From: an uncultured Collinsella sp.
GTDB lineage: Bacteria > Actinomycetota > Coriobacteriia > Coriobacteriales > Coriobacteriaceae
Direction: 5' to 3'
NCBI GenBank assembly: GCA_959599095.1
Contig: CAUGGC010000007.1
Location: forward strand, 10,090 to 74,089
DNA: 64,000 bases
Shown: positions 1-7,017 of the stretch, piece after piece
How the letters are laid out: the number at the start of each line of letters is the position of its first letter
Numbering within the stretch: position 1 is the stretch's first letter
Made by a program: the position numbers and the translations under genes
Notes under the pieces: generated by a model
Database searches by the model: none
The model's input: the letters and a program-made list of their open reading frames with translations, nothing else
What the model was told of the DNA's origin: nothing

Positions 1-115
1 TGCCGATGTGGATGTTGTCGTAGACCGTGGGGCCGCACACGTACATGCGGACCTTGCCGGACTCGATGGGCTGGAACTCTTCCTTTTTATGGGTAGCGCT
101 GTTGTAGATACGCAT
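1..115 (-). CDS. cysS: Cysteinyl-tRNA synthetase, N-terminal fragment
   Basis: Charges tRNA-Cys with cysteine in the cytosol. Only the first 38 codons are in the window. The reverse strand reads MRIYNSATHKKEEF and then YVCGPTVYDNIHIG, which is the class I N-terminus: the zinc-binding Cys of the CGPTVYD motif followed by the HIGH-type signature HIG(N). The ATG lies 3 nt after the ispF stop, so cysS is the last visible gene of a disA-ispD-ispF-cysS operon. The window edge truncates it; nothing suggests a pseudogene. Confidence 0.93.
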   Translation of the reverse strand, partial: MRIYNSATHKKEEFQPIESGKVRMYVCGPTVYDNIHIG

Positions 116-118
116 TCG

Positions 119-613
119 TTACTCCTTAACGGTTTTCTGTAGCAGGCAGACGGCCCAGGCGCCGATTCCCTCGCCCTGGCCTTCCCAACCGAGCTTTTCG
201 GTCGTAGTGGCGGCGACGCCCACGTTTTCGACGTCAACGCCCAGGGCATGGGCAAGGTTGGCGCGCATGGCATCGCGATGCGGGGTGATCTTAGGCTGCT
301 GGCAGGCAATGGTGCAATCGGCATCGACAAACTCAAAGCCCAGCTCACGCGCATAGTCCATCACGCGGGCAAGCAGCACCATCGAATCGGCACCCTCGTA
401 GGCGGGATCGGTGTCGGGGAATAGCTTGCCGATGTCTCCCCCACGGCAGGCGCCCAGAATGGCGTCGGCCAAGGCGTGCGCGAGCACATCGGCATCCGAG
501 TGGCCCAGCAGGCCGCGCTCGTAGGGAATGTCGACACCGCCGATGATACATCGACGCCCCTCCACCAGACGGTGAACGTCGTAGCCATGGCCAATGCGCA
601 GGTTACTGAACAT
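119..613 (-). CDS. ispF: 2-C-methyl-D-erythritol 2,4-cyclodiphosphate synthase
   Basis: Fifth step of the MEP isoprenoid pathway: cyclises CDP-ME 2-phosphate to MEcPP and releases CMP. The 164-aa product has the family's usual length. It opens with RIGHGYDVHRL, whose Asp and His bind the metal, followed by HSDADVLAHA and GKLFPDTD; near the C-terminus is ATTTEKLG. The chosen ATG overlaps the 3' end of ispD by 11 nt. A longer reading frame upstream lies wholly inside ispD and was not used. ispD and ispF are separate genes here, not the IspDF fusion of some bacteria. Confidence 0.95.
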   Translation of the reverse strand: MFSNLRIGHGYDVHRLVEGRRCIIGGVDIPYERGLLGHSDADVLAHALADAILGACRGGDIGKLFPDTDPAYEGADSMVLLARVMDYARELGFEFVDADCTIACQQPKITPHRDAMRANLAHALGVDVENVGVAATTTEKLGWEGQGEGIGAWAVCLLQKTVKE

Positions 614-1331
614 GGGGAAGGTCCTCTCCCTCGGCCATGCGGCCAAGCAGAATCGCGGTTACGGGACGCAGGTCCTCGGGCACCGTCACCTTAAGGTTAT
701 CGCGTGGGCTCTGGACGCAGCGGACGCGCCCACCCATGCGCTCGACCAGCGACGAATCATCGGTACCGATAAAGCCCTCGGCAATGGCTGCAGCGTGGGC
801 GCGCTTCATAGCATCGACGCTAAAGATCTGCGGCGTCTGCGCTGCCCAGTAGAGCTCACGCGGCGGCGTCTCGACGATATTATCGCCGTCAACGATCTTG
901 AGTGTGTCGATCGCGGGCTGACCGCACACGACACCGTCGAGGGCACGGTCGCTCACGAGCACGTCGATAGCGTGGTCGATGGCCTCGGTCGTAATGAGCG
1001 GACGAGCGCCGTCGTGGATGGCGACATATTCGAAACCCGCCGGAACCGCATGCACGCCGGCACGGGTGGAATCCTGACGGGTATCGCCGGCATCGGCAAA
1101 GCTGATGGGCGTGTCATAGTCAAACGGGTCAATGGCCAGGCGGCGCATCTCGGCACGGCGCTCGGCAGGGCAAACCACGACGATATGGCCGACCTTATCG
1201 CTACGATCGAACGCGCGGATGGACCAGCTCATGAGCGGACGGCCCGCCACATTAACGAGCTGCTTGCCGCCGGGATTTCCAAAGCGCTGGCCGCTGCCGC
1301 CGGCAACGACCACGGCGCATACGGGCGCCAT
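603..1331 (-). CDS. ispD: 2-C-methyl-D-erythritol 4-phosphate cytidylyltransferase
   Basis: Third MEP-pathway step: transfers CMP from CTP to MEP. The 242-aa protein starts with the nucleotidyltransferase signature VVVAGGSGQRFG followed by the K of GGKQLV. VAIHDGARPLIT and AAQTPQIF are further family signatures. The ATG overlaps the disA stop by one base (TAATG), which suggests translational coupling, and the 3' end overlaps ispF. Together with ispE at 21.2-22.1 kb, three MEP-pathway genes lie in this window. Confidence 0.95.
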   Translation of the reverse strand: MAPVCAVVVAGGSGQRFGNPGGKQLVNVAGRPLMSWSIRAFDRSDKVGHIVVVCPAERRAEMRRLAIDPFDYDTPISFADAGDTRQDSTRAGVHAVPAGFEYVAIHDGARPLITTEAIDHAIDVLVSDRALDGVVCGQPAIDTLKIVDGDNIVETPPRELYWAAQTPQIFSVDAMKRAHAAAIAEGFIGTDDSSLVERMGGRVRCVQSPRDNLKVTVPEDLRPVTAILLGRMAEGEDLPHVQ

Positions 1332-2398
1332 TATGCGTTCCCCTGTTTGGTGCCCTTCATGCGGTACAGCGAGTCCGCAAGAATGGCAGGGTTGTTGACG
1401 CCAAAGTCGCCCAAGCGCTCCGGATCCTCGCTGATGTCGTCCATGAGCTCCTGCAGCGAGCCATACTCGTCGACGATCTTCTCGGCCACGCCGTCGCGCA
1501 CGACGGACACGCGCGAAAGCGTGCGCAGGCCCAGCGGTGTCATGACGGAGTCCTCGTCCAGGTCGTCGTAACCCAGAACCGCCGCCACATGCTGCGGGTC
1601 GGACAGGTCCTTAGGCGTCATGCGAGCGAGCTCGGCGCGAATCTTCTCGGCGTTTGCCTCGGAGGAATCGCTTGCGTAGTCGCGGATCATCAGGTCGTAT
1701 TCGGTATCCATGCTGGAGCCCGCGAGCTGCTCGAGCTGCATCTGCACGAGCTTGCCCTGGTTACCCAGCTTGACGATGCAATCCTTAAGCTCGGTCTTTG
1801 CCTGTTGCATGATCTCGAAACTCGAGAAGATGCCGGTGATGTCGGCGAGCGTAACGTAGTCGTCGAGCTCAAGGGCCGTCAGGCGCAGCAAGGAGCGATC
1901 GAGCGACTGACGGGTGGTCTGAAGCGTGGCGACGAGCTGGTTGACCGAGCTCATGATGGTGGTGACGGGCTGGATCTCGTAGCTCTTACCGTGGACGTAC
2001 ACGTTGACGACGGCACGACGAGCCGAAACCGAGATCACGATGGCGTCGGTGAGCACCGACATGCGAGCGGCGGTGCGGTGGCGCATGCCCGTCTCGCTCG
2101 TGGCAAGCGAGGGATCGGGATTGAGGTGGAAGTTAGCGCGCAGGATCTGGGTGAGGTCGCCGTCGATGACGATGGCACCGTCCATCTTGGAGAGCTCGAA
2201 CAGACGGTTCGAAGTAAACGAAATGTTGAGCGGGAAGCCGTCGTTACCGGCAGCGAGCACGTTTTCGGTGTCGCCGACGCAGATAAGGGCGCCCAGGTGA
2301 CCGGCGATGATCATGTCGAGGGCGGTGCGGATCGGCTGACCAGGTGCCGTCAGGCGGATGGCCTGTTCCATACGCTTTTGCAGCTCGTTCTTATCCAA
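1331..2398 (-). CDS. disA: Diadenylate cyclase DisA (c-di-AMP synthase, DNA integrity scanning)
   Basis: Makes cyclic di-AMP from two ATP. In Bacillus, DisA is an octamer that scans DNA and slows synthesis at branched structures. The 355-aa product has the full family length. The DAC-domain motif DGAIVID is near residues 73-79 and the RHR motif (GMRHRTA) near 104-110. The C-terminal third should hold the DNA-binding helix-hairpin-helix, though I identify this by position only. The start is a TTG preceded by GGGAG at good spacing; no in-frame ATG or GTG lies close upstream. It leads the operon disA-ispD-ispF-cysS. The usual upstream partner radA is absent. Confidence 0.95.
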   Translation of the reverse strand: MDKNELQKRMEQAIRLTAPGQPIRTALDMIIAGHLGALICVGDTENVLAAGNDGFPLNISFTSNRLFELSKMDGAIVIDGDLTQILRANFHLNPDPSLATSETGMRHRTAARMSVLTDAIVISVSARRAVVNVYVHGKSYEIQPVTTIMSSVNQLVATLQTTRQSLDRSLLRLTALELDDYVTLADITGIFSSFEIMQQAKTELKDCIVKLGNQGKLVQMQLEQLAGSSMDTEYDLMIRDYASDSSEANAEKIRAELARMTPKDLSDPQHVAAVLGYDDLDEDSVMTPLGLRTLSRVSVVRDGVAEKIVDEYGSLQELMDDISEDPERLGDFGVNNPAILADSLYRMKGTKQGNA

Positions 2399-2551
2399 GG
2401 CATCGCTCCCATCGTATACGCTCCATAAACGCTAAATAGTTTCTCACGGTTTGTCCCTGCGGCGCTTGCGAAATCCGATGCTTACAGAATGAGCGAACAC
2501 AGCTGAGAGCCCAACCCAAATCAGCTGTTCATGTGGTAGCATCGGGATTCG

Positions 2552-2700
2552 CATAAATGAGGGAGTAGTCGCGTGATCGGGTTCGCCTCCGGTGGCGCGG
2601 CAAGTCAACACACTGGCCGATGCGGCCTGGCTTGCCTTAATGAACGAGACTCGTGGCTGTGCGCGCAACGCGTACGCCACGGGTCTTTTTTGTTACTCCC
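2552..2700 (+). ncRNA. yybP-ykoY (Mn2+) riboswitch upstream of mntP
   Basis: The leader has the conserved blocks of this class in order: GGGAGTAG near 2561, GTCAACAcACTGGC near 2605-2618, and ACGAGAC near 2644-2650. These are followed by an intrinsic terminator whose 5' arm overlaps the end of the aptamer (2648-2692). The family binds Mn2+ and typically controls manganese exporters, exactly what lies downstream. Mn2+ binding should free the 5' arm and favour readthrough. Boundaries are approximate. The whole 2399-2744 gap is explained by this leader and its promoter region. Confidence 0.88.
2648..2692 (+). terminator. Intrinsic terminator of the Mn riboswitch expression platform
   Basis: The stem GACTCGTGGC / GCCACGGGTC (one G-T wobble) encloses a loop of about 18 nt and is followed directly by TTTTTT. 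It overlaps the 3' end of the aptamer, as expected for a transcriptional switch. Confidence 0.8.
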
Positions 2701-2744
2701 CCAAGAGGTACACGCGGGCCCGCCCGCAGAGAGGGAGCCAGACT

Positions 2745-3323
2745 ATGGGACTCGCAGAGCTCGTATTGCTCGCCGTTGGCCTTTCGATGGACGCCTTTGC
2801 CGTTTCCATCTGCAAGGGCCTTGGCATGAAGAAGATCAACCTTAAAGTTGCCGTGGTGCTCGGCTTGTTCTTTGGCGGCTTTCAGGCCGGCATGCCCGTA
2901 ATCGGATGGGCGCTCGGCAGTCAATTCATGGGCATCATCGGACCCATCGACCATTGGATCGCCTTTATCCTGCTCGCCTTTATCGGCGGCAAAATGTTGT
3001 GGGAGGCCTTTACCGAAGACGAGGATGAAGGCGACGGCAAGGATGCCGAAAAGATTGACCTGGGCGAGTACCTGATCCTCGCCATCGCCACCTCGATTGA
3101 CGCCCTGGCCGTGGGCATCTCGTTCGCCGCGCTTTCCGTCGACATCGTTCCCGCCGTGTCGCTCATAGGCATCACGACCTTCATCTTCTCCGTTGCCGGC
3201 GTGGCGATTGGCCGCATCTTTGGCGCGCGCTACGAAAAGCCCGCCACCATCGTGGGCGGCGTTGTGCTCATCCTCATCGGCCTCAAGATTTTGCTGGAGC
3301 ACCTAGGGATTTTAGTGCTGTAA
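2745..3323 (+). CDS. mntP: Manganese efflux pump MntP
   Basis: Exports Mn2+ across the cytoplasmic membrane and protects against manganese toxicity. The 192-aa product has six predicted helices in two DUF204 repeats: GLSMDAFAVSICKG near residues 11-24 and the matching ATSIDALAVGIS in the second half, each with the transport Asp. An acidic cytoplasmic loop (TEDEDEGDGKDAEK) separates the halves. The start was set at the ATG after GAGAGGGAG; the longer upstream frame runs through the riboswitch and is not coding. It is followed by a strong terminator and forms a one-gene unit. Confidence 0.95.
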   Translation: MGLAELVLLAVGLSMDAFAVSICKGLGMKKINLKVAVVLGLFFGGFQAGMPVIGWALGSQFMGIIGPIDHWIAFILLAFIGGKMLWEAFTEDEDEGDGKDAEKIDLGEYLILAIATSIDALAVGISFAALSVDIVPAVSLIGITTFIFSVAGVAIGRIFGARYEKPATIVGGVVLILIGLKILLEHLGILVL

Positions 3324-3351
3324 AACACCCTTCAAAACTAAACGTCCGTAT

Positions 3352-3385
3352 AAGGCCTCATGCAGAGTTTTGCATGAGGCCTTTT
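3352..3385 (+). terminator. mntP transcription terminator
   Basis: A perfect 13-bp stem (AAGGCCTCATGCA paired with TGCATGAGGCCTT) with a 6-nt loop, followed by a short T tract. The top of the hairpin doubles as the first copy of the hipB-type operator described next. Confidence 0.85.
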
Positions 3386-3429
3386 CATGCAGACTTTTGC
3401 ATGTCATACTAGGATGCAAAAGCCTGCAC
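3360..3429 (+). promoter_or_regulatory. Triple operator and promoter of the hipBA pair
   Basis: Three copies of ATGCA-N6-TGCA(T/C) lie at 3360-3375, 3387-3402 and 3414-3429, each 27 bp from the next. A promoter fits exactly: TTTTCA (3382-3387), 17 bp, CATACT (3405-3410). Copy 2 therefore fills the spacer and copy 3 the start-site region. Copy 1 lies inside the mntP terminator. This is the expected layout for autorepression by the downstream HTH protein. That assignment is inferred from position, not from a known consensus. Confidence 0.7.
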
Positions 3430-3443
3430 GTTAGGAGATAGCC

Positions 3444-3911
3444 GTGGATACCCTTCCCATCACCACACCACGCCAAGCTGGCATCTACGTGCGTCAGGCA
3501 CGCGAGACTCAGGGTCTCACCCGTGCCACCCTCGCCAAAAAGGCCGGTGTTTCGGAGCGCCTGCTTGCATCGCTCGAGCTAGGAGACGCCACCGGCATTC
3601 GACTCGACAAGCTGCTGGCGATTTTCGACGCTCTTGAACTGGCGCTCGCAGCACAAGGGGATATAAGCGAAACGAAAAATGAGCACCCAGTCGACGCCCC
3701 GCATGCTGATCAACCTTGCAGCACCTCCAGACGCCATCACGCTCAACGTCTTCATCATCGCAACCGTCGCAGCACAACCATTCCGGCTCTTGCAGATACC
3801 CCCCTTACGTCCGAGCTCTACGACAGGGCCTTCGCCGATTTCGCCATGTCCAATCTCGGAGTCTCGATTGCCGCAAACGCATCTAGCCAAACCATGCCCG
3901 AAGGGAAATAG
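3444..3911 (+). CDS. hipB: HipB-like XRE-family antitoxin/repressor
   Basis: Predicted antitoxin and autorepressor of the HipA-type kinase encoded 3 nt downstream. Residues ~9-70 form an XRE helix-turn-helix (GIYVRQARETQGLTRATLAK, then GVSERLLASLE). The remaining ~85 residues are low in recognisable structure and rich in His, Ser and Thr, longer than the usual ~90-aa HipB tail. It starts at a GTG with AGGAG upstream. Three 27-bp-spaced palindromes overlap its promoter. The symbol is assigned by position and fold; a generic XRE regulator remains possible. Confidence 0.8.
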   Translation: MDTLPITTPRQAGIYVRQARETQGLTRATLAKKAGVSERLLASLELGDATGIRLDKLLAIFDALELALAAQGDISETKNEHPVDAPHADQPCSTSRRHHAQRLHHRNRRSTTIPALADTPLTSELYDRAFADFAMSNLGVSIAANASSQTMPEGK

Positions 3912-3914
3912 CCA

Positions 3915-5219
3915 ATGGCCAGAACATCACTTCGGACCATTATTTGCGGCGTGCCTGCTGGAACGCTCGCGCAAGATGAGAACGGTCTTATCAGCTTTAT
4001 CTACGATCATGACTATGACGGGCCAGCCCTATCGACCAACATACCCGTATCGAATCGCACATACGGACAACAGGTCATGAATCCGTACCTGTTTGGCCTT
4101 CTACCCGACAGCGAGGACCAACGAAAAGCGATTGCCGCCGAATTCGACGTTAGGCCCAACAATCCCGTTGCGTTGCTCAGCCATATCGGACTCGACTGTC
4201 CGGGCGGAGTGCAGTTTTGTGCCGAAGAAGATGCCGACGCCGTCCTGCATCGCGCTGGCGAATACCGCCCTATAGACGACCACGAAATTGCTCTTCGTCT
4301 CAAGTCGATCAGAGATGACCGCAATGCATCGTGGATGGGTCTAGATGAAAGTTGGTCACTTGGAGGCAACCAGGGCAAGTTCGCGCTCGCGTTCATAAAC
4401 GACCGCTGGTGCGAATGCATGGGCTCCTCGCCCACGACGCATATTTTCAAAAATGGCGTTATCGGATTTAAACTCGAGGCTCTCAATGAGTTTGTCTGCA
4501 TGAAAAGCGCCCAGCGCGCCGGCATCGCAACGGCAAACGTCGAATATCGTATGTTTGAGGACGAACCTGCCCTCATTGTTGAGCGCTATGACCGCGTGAA
4601 AGTCAAAGACGGAACGATCAGGCGCCTACATCAAGAAGACCTCTGTCAGGCACTTGGGGTGATGCCCGCCCAAAAGTACACGGCAGACGGCGGCCCGACC
4701 ACACGCGACATTCAAGAGCTCCTCGTAAATACGAGCCACCATCAACTTAACCTGTATCTGTTTACGCAGATACTTTTCTTTAACGCCATCATCGGCGCAC
4801 CGGATGCGCACGCGAAAAACTATTCCCTGCTCCTTGGAAACGACGGCGCAGCCATGATGGCTCGAATGTACGATGTCGCGTCGGGTTTGGCGTATGAGCG
4901 CATGCGCCGCCGGGCGCGCCTTGCCATGAGCGTTGGCGGCGAAAATCGTGTGGGGCGCATCGGTCCAGGCGCTATCCGCCGATACCACGGTATGGGAGAC
5001 CCCGCGCTAGAGGCGACGCTCACCGATGCCGGGCTATCCGAGAAGTTTTGCTTTGCAACCATGATGGACCTCGCCTACGAGGTGCCCATTTGCATGGAAG
5101 AGGTCATGGACGAATACGCCGACCTGCCCGGCATGGCGGACCTGCGCGAGCATATGCTCGGCCCCGTCCGCGAAAACTGCCAGCGCACCCTCGACCTCAT
5201 CAGGGCAGAAATGGACTAG
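3915..5219 (+). CDS. hipA: HipA-family serine/threonine kinase toxin
   Basis: HipA toxins phosphorylate aminoacyl-tRNA synthetases (GltX in E. coli) and induce growth arrest. This 434-aa protein has the whole set of family motifs: P-loop-like SLGGNQGK at ~148-155 with the autophosphorylated Ser, THIFK at ~175, ERYDR at ~223, the catalytic loop DAHAKN at ~297-302 and the metal-binding DVASGLAY at ~320. All catalytic residues look intact, so an active kinase is expected. hipB ends 3 nt upstream. Its target in this organism cannot be told from sequence. Confidence 0.92.
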   Translation: MARTSLRTIICGVPAGTLAQDENGLISFIYDHDYDGPALSTNIPVSNRTYGQQVMNPYLFGLLPDSEDQRKAIAAEFDVRPNNPVALLSHIGLDCPGGVQFCAEEDADAVLHRAGEYRPIDDHEIALRLKSIRDDRNASWMGLDESWSLGGNQGKFALAFINDRWCECMGSSPTTHIFKNGVIGFKLEALNEFVCMKSAQRAGIATANVEYRMFEDEPALIVERYDRVKVKDGTIRRLHQEDLCQALGVMPAQKYTADGGPTTRDIQELLVNTSHHQLNLYLFTQILFFNAIIGAPDAHAKNYSLLLGNDGAAMMARMYDVASGLAYERMRRRARLAMSVGGENRVGRIGPGAIRRYHGMGDPALEATLTDAGLSEKFCFATMMDLAYEVPICMEEVMDEYADLPGMADLREHMLGPVRENCQRTLDLIRAEMD

Positions 5220-5251
5220 GTGGCCGTAATTTCGCAATTATCAAACAAAAG

Positions 5252-5299
5252 AGGGGGGCACCTGTCGCAAAAGCTCAGATGCCCCCTCTCGTAATGTCA
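5252..5299 (-). terminator. Terminator downstream of pepD
   Basis: An inverted repeat (GAGGGGGCA / TGCCCCCCTC on the minus strand) ends in TTTTG on that strand. It sits between the convergent hipA and pepD ends and may also stop hipA transcription. Confidence 0.65.
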
Positions 5300-5345
5300 T
5301 TTGCAATCCGCTAGCACGTGACTCGAACTGCTGCTAGCGCGACCT

Positions 5346-6803
5346 TTACGCAGCAAGGCGCTTGAGGACGTCGATGAGCAGCTCGTAGAAGCGCTCGGCA
5401 GAAGCGAGCTCCATGCTCTCGTCCGGGGTGTGGACATCGGAGAGCGTCGGGCCCACGGCGATGGCGTCCAGGCCGTGCAGGGCCTCGGCAAACAGGCCGC
5501 ACTCAAGGCCGGCGTGAATGGACTCGATGCGCAGCTCGGAACCAAAGAGCTCGCGATAGCTCTCGACGAAGACGTCGCGGACCGGCGAATGCTCGGCATA
5601 GCTCCAGCCGGGATACTCGAACTCGAACTTGGCGTCGAAGCCCAGGACATCGGCCAGCGTCTGCAGACGGTCCTTGAACTCGTTCTGCAGCGAGGTGATC
5701 GAGGAGCGCGGGGACAGCATGATCTTGACCTCGTCGTCAGAGGTGGCAACCACACCGATGTTGGAGGAAACCTCGACGGAGCCGTCGGTGGCGACGTTGC
5801 GGCGGATCACACCGTTGGGGGCAAGACGCAGGGCGCGGATGAGGGCAAGCGCGGACTTCTGGTCCATGGCCTCGACCTCGGCGTCGTCGGCAATCTCGAC
5901 GGTGCAGGTAAAGCCGGGGTCGAAGACCTCAAGCTCGGCGGTGACGTCGGCGATGACGCCCCTTGCGATCTGGGCCGCGGCCTCGGCGGCAGCGTGGTCG
6001 ACGTAGACCAGAACAGCCTTGCACTCACGGTTGATGGCGTTGTCCTTGGTGCCGCCGTTAAAGCTAACGATGGCGGGCTCGCCGGCGACCATCAGGCGGT
6101 CGATGATGCGGGCCATGATGAGGTTACCATTGCCGCGCTCCAGGTGGATATCGCTGCCGGAGTGACCGCCCAGCAGGCCGGAGATGTCGAGCGTGAGGGT
6201 GCTACCGGTCTTGTGCTCGCGCACGATCGGGCAGGTGTAGGTAACGACGACGCCGCCGGCACAGCTGACGGTGGCAACGCCCTCTTCCTCGGAGTCGAGG
6301 TTAATCATGGTGCGGGCGCTAATCTGGGACTTGTCGAGCGTCTCGGCGCCGACCAGGCCAGTCTCCTCGTCGGTGGTGAACACGCACTCGAGGGCGGGGT
6401 GAATGATCGAATCGTCATCGAGAACAGTGAGCATCAGAGCGACGGCAATACCGTTGTCGGCGCCCAGAGTGGTGCCGTTAGCGGTGAGGACGCCGTCCTT
6501 GACGACCAGGTCGATACCATCAGTCGTAAAGTCGTGCTCAACGGAGCCCAACTTGTCGCACACCATATCGATGTGGCCCTGCAGCATCACGGTCGGGGCA
6601 TTCTCGGCACCGGCAGATGCGGGCTTGCGAATGATGACGTTGTAGACCTCGTCCTGGTACACATCGAGGCCGCGCTCCTTGGCAAACGCGACCAGAAAAT
6701 CGCTGATGCCCTTCTCGTTGCCAGACCCGCGGGGAATCGCGCTGACCTCCTCAAAGAAATGGAACAGCTGGGCGGGCTCGTAGCCGGTAATCTTGTAGTC
6801 CAT
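5346..6803 (-). CDS. pepD: Aminoacyl-histidine dipeptidase (M20C, PepD type)
   Basis: Cytosolic dinuclear-zinc dipeptidase of broad specificity, including Xaa-His dipeptides. The 485-aa length is typical. Metal-site motifs are visible: GHIDMVC with the first His/Asp, GADNG with the bridging Asp, and DEETGLVGA with the catalytic and metal Glu pair; GLECGLF supplies the distal ligand region. The start chosen is the ATG after AAGGAGGCACC. A promoter (TTTATG-17-TATACA) lies 45 nt upstream of it. It is a single-gene unit. Confidence 0.93.
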   Translation of the reverse strand: MDYKITGYEPAQLFHFFEEVSAIPRGSGNEKGISDFLVAFAKERGLDVYQDEVYNVIIRKPASAGAENAPTVMLQGHIDMVCDKLGSVEHDFTTDGIDLVVKDGVLTANGTTLGADNGIAVALMLTVLDDDSIIHPALECVFTTDEETGLVGAETLDKSQISARTMINLDSEEEGVATVSCAGGVVVTYTCPIVREHKTGSTLTLDISGLLGGHSGSDIHLERGNGNLIMARIIDRLMVAGEPAIVSFNGGTKDNAINRECKAVLVYVDHAAAEAAAQIARGVIADVTAELEVFDPGFTCTVEIADDAEVEAMDQKSALALIRALRLAPNGVIRRNVATDGSVEVSSNIGVVATSDDEVKIMLSPRSSITSLQNEFKDRLQTLADVLGFDAKFEFEYPGWSYAEHSPVRDVFVESYRELFGSELRIESIHAGLECGLFAEALHGLDAIAVGPTLSDVHTPDESMELASAERFYELLIDVLKRLAA

Positions 6804-6847
6804 GGTGCCTCCTTGGCGCAACTGGTTAGACAGTAAGACATGCGACT

Positions 6848-6876
6848 TGTATATTCCCAGACTTTGCGTGCATAAA
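6848..6876 (-). promoter_or_regulatory. Likely pepD promoter
   Basis: On the minus strand TTTATG and TATACA are separated by 17 bp, 45 nt before the pepD start. A sigma-70-type match with a good -10 and a moderate -35. Confidence 0.5.
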
Positions 6877-6956
6877 CCAGTCGAAAACGCCGAGCGCCCT
6901 CGCATCATCGGCTAACGGTGGACCGCATAGCGTAACGGTCACAGTTACCGCAGCTC

Positions 6957-6992
6957 TACAAATCGAGGCGCCCTTTCCGGAGCGCCTCGATT
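6957..6992 (-). terminator. clpC terminator
   Basis: A 10-bp stem AATCGAGGCG / CGCCTCGATT plus inner pairs, 26 nt after the clpC stop, followed by TTTGT on the minus strand. Confidence 0.7.
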
Positions 6993-7017
6993 GCGCGTAT
7001 CAAATTGTCGCCACGCC

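Noticed and set aside
2592..2744. 51-codon N-terminal extension of MntP
   Set aside because: It lies inside the Mn riboswitch and its terminator; the internal ATG has a strong ribosome site and matches the family N-terminus.
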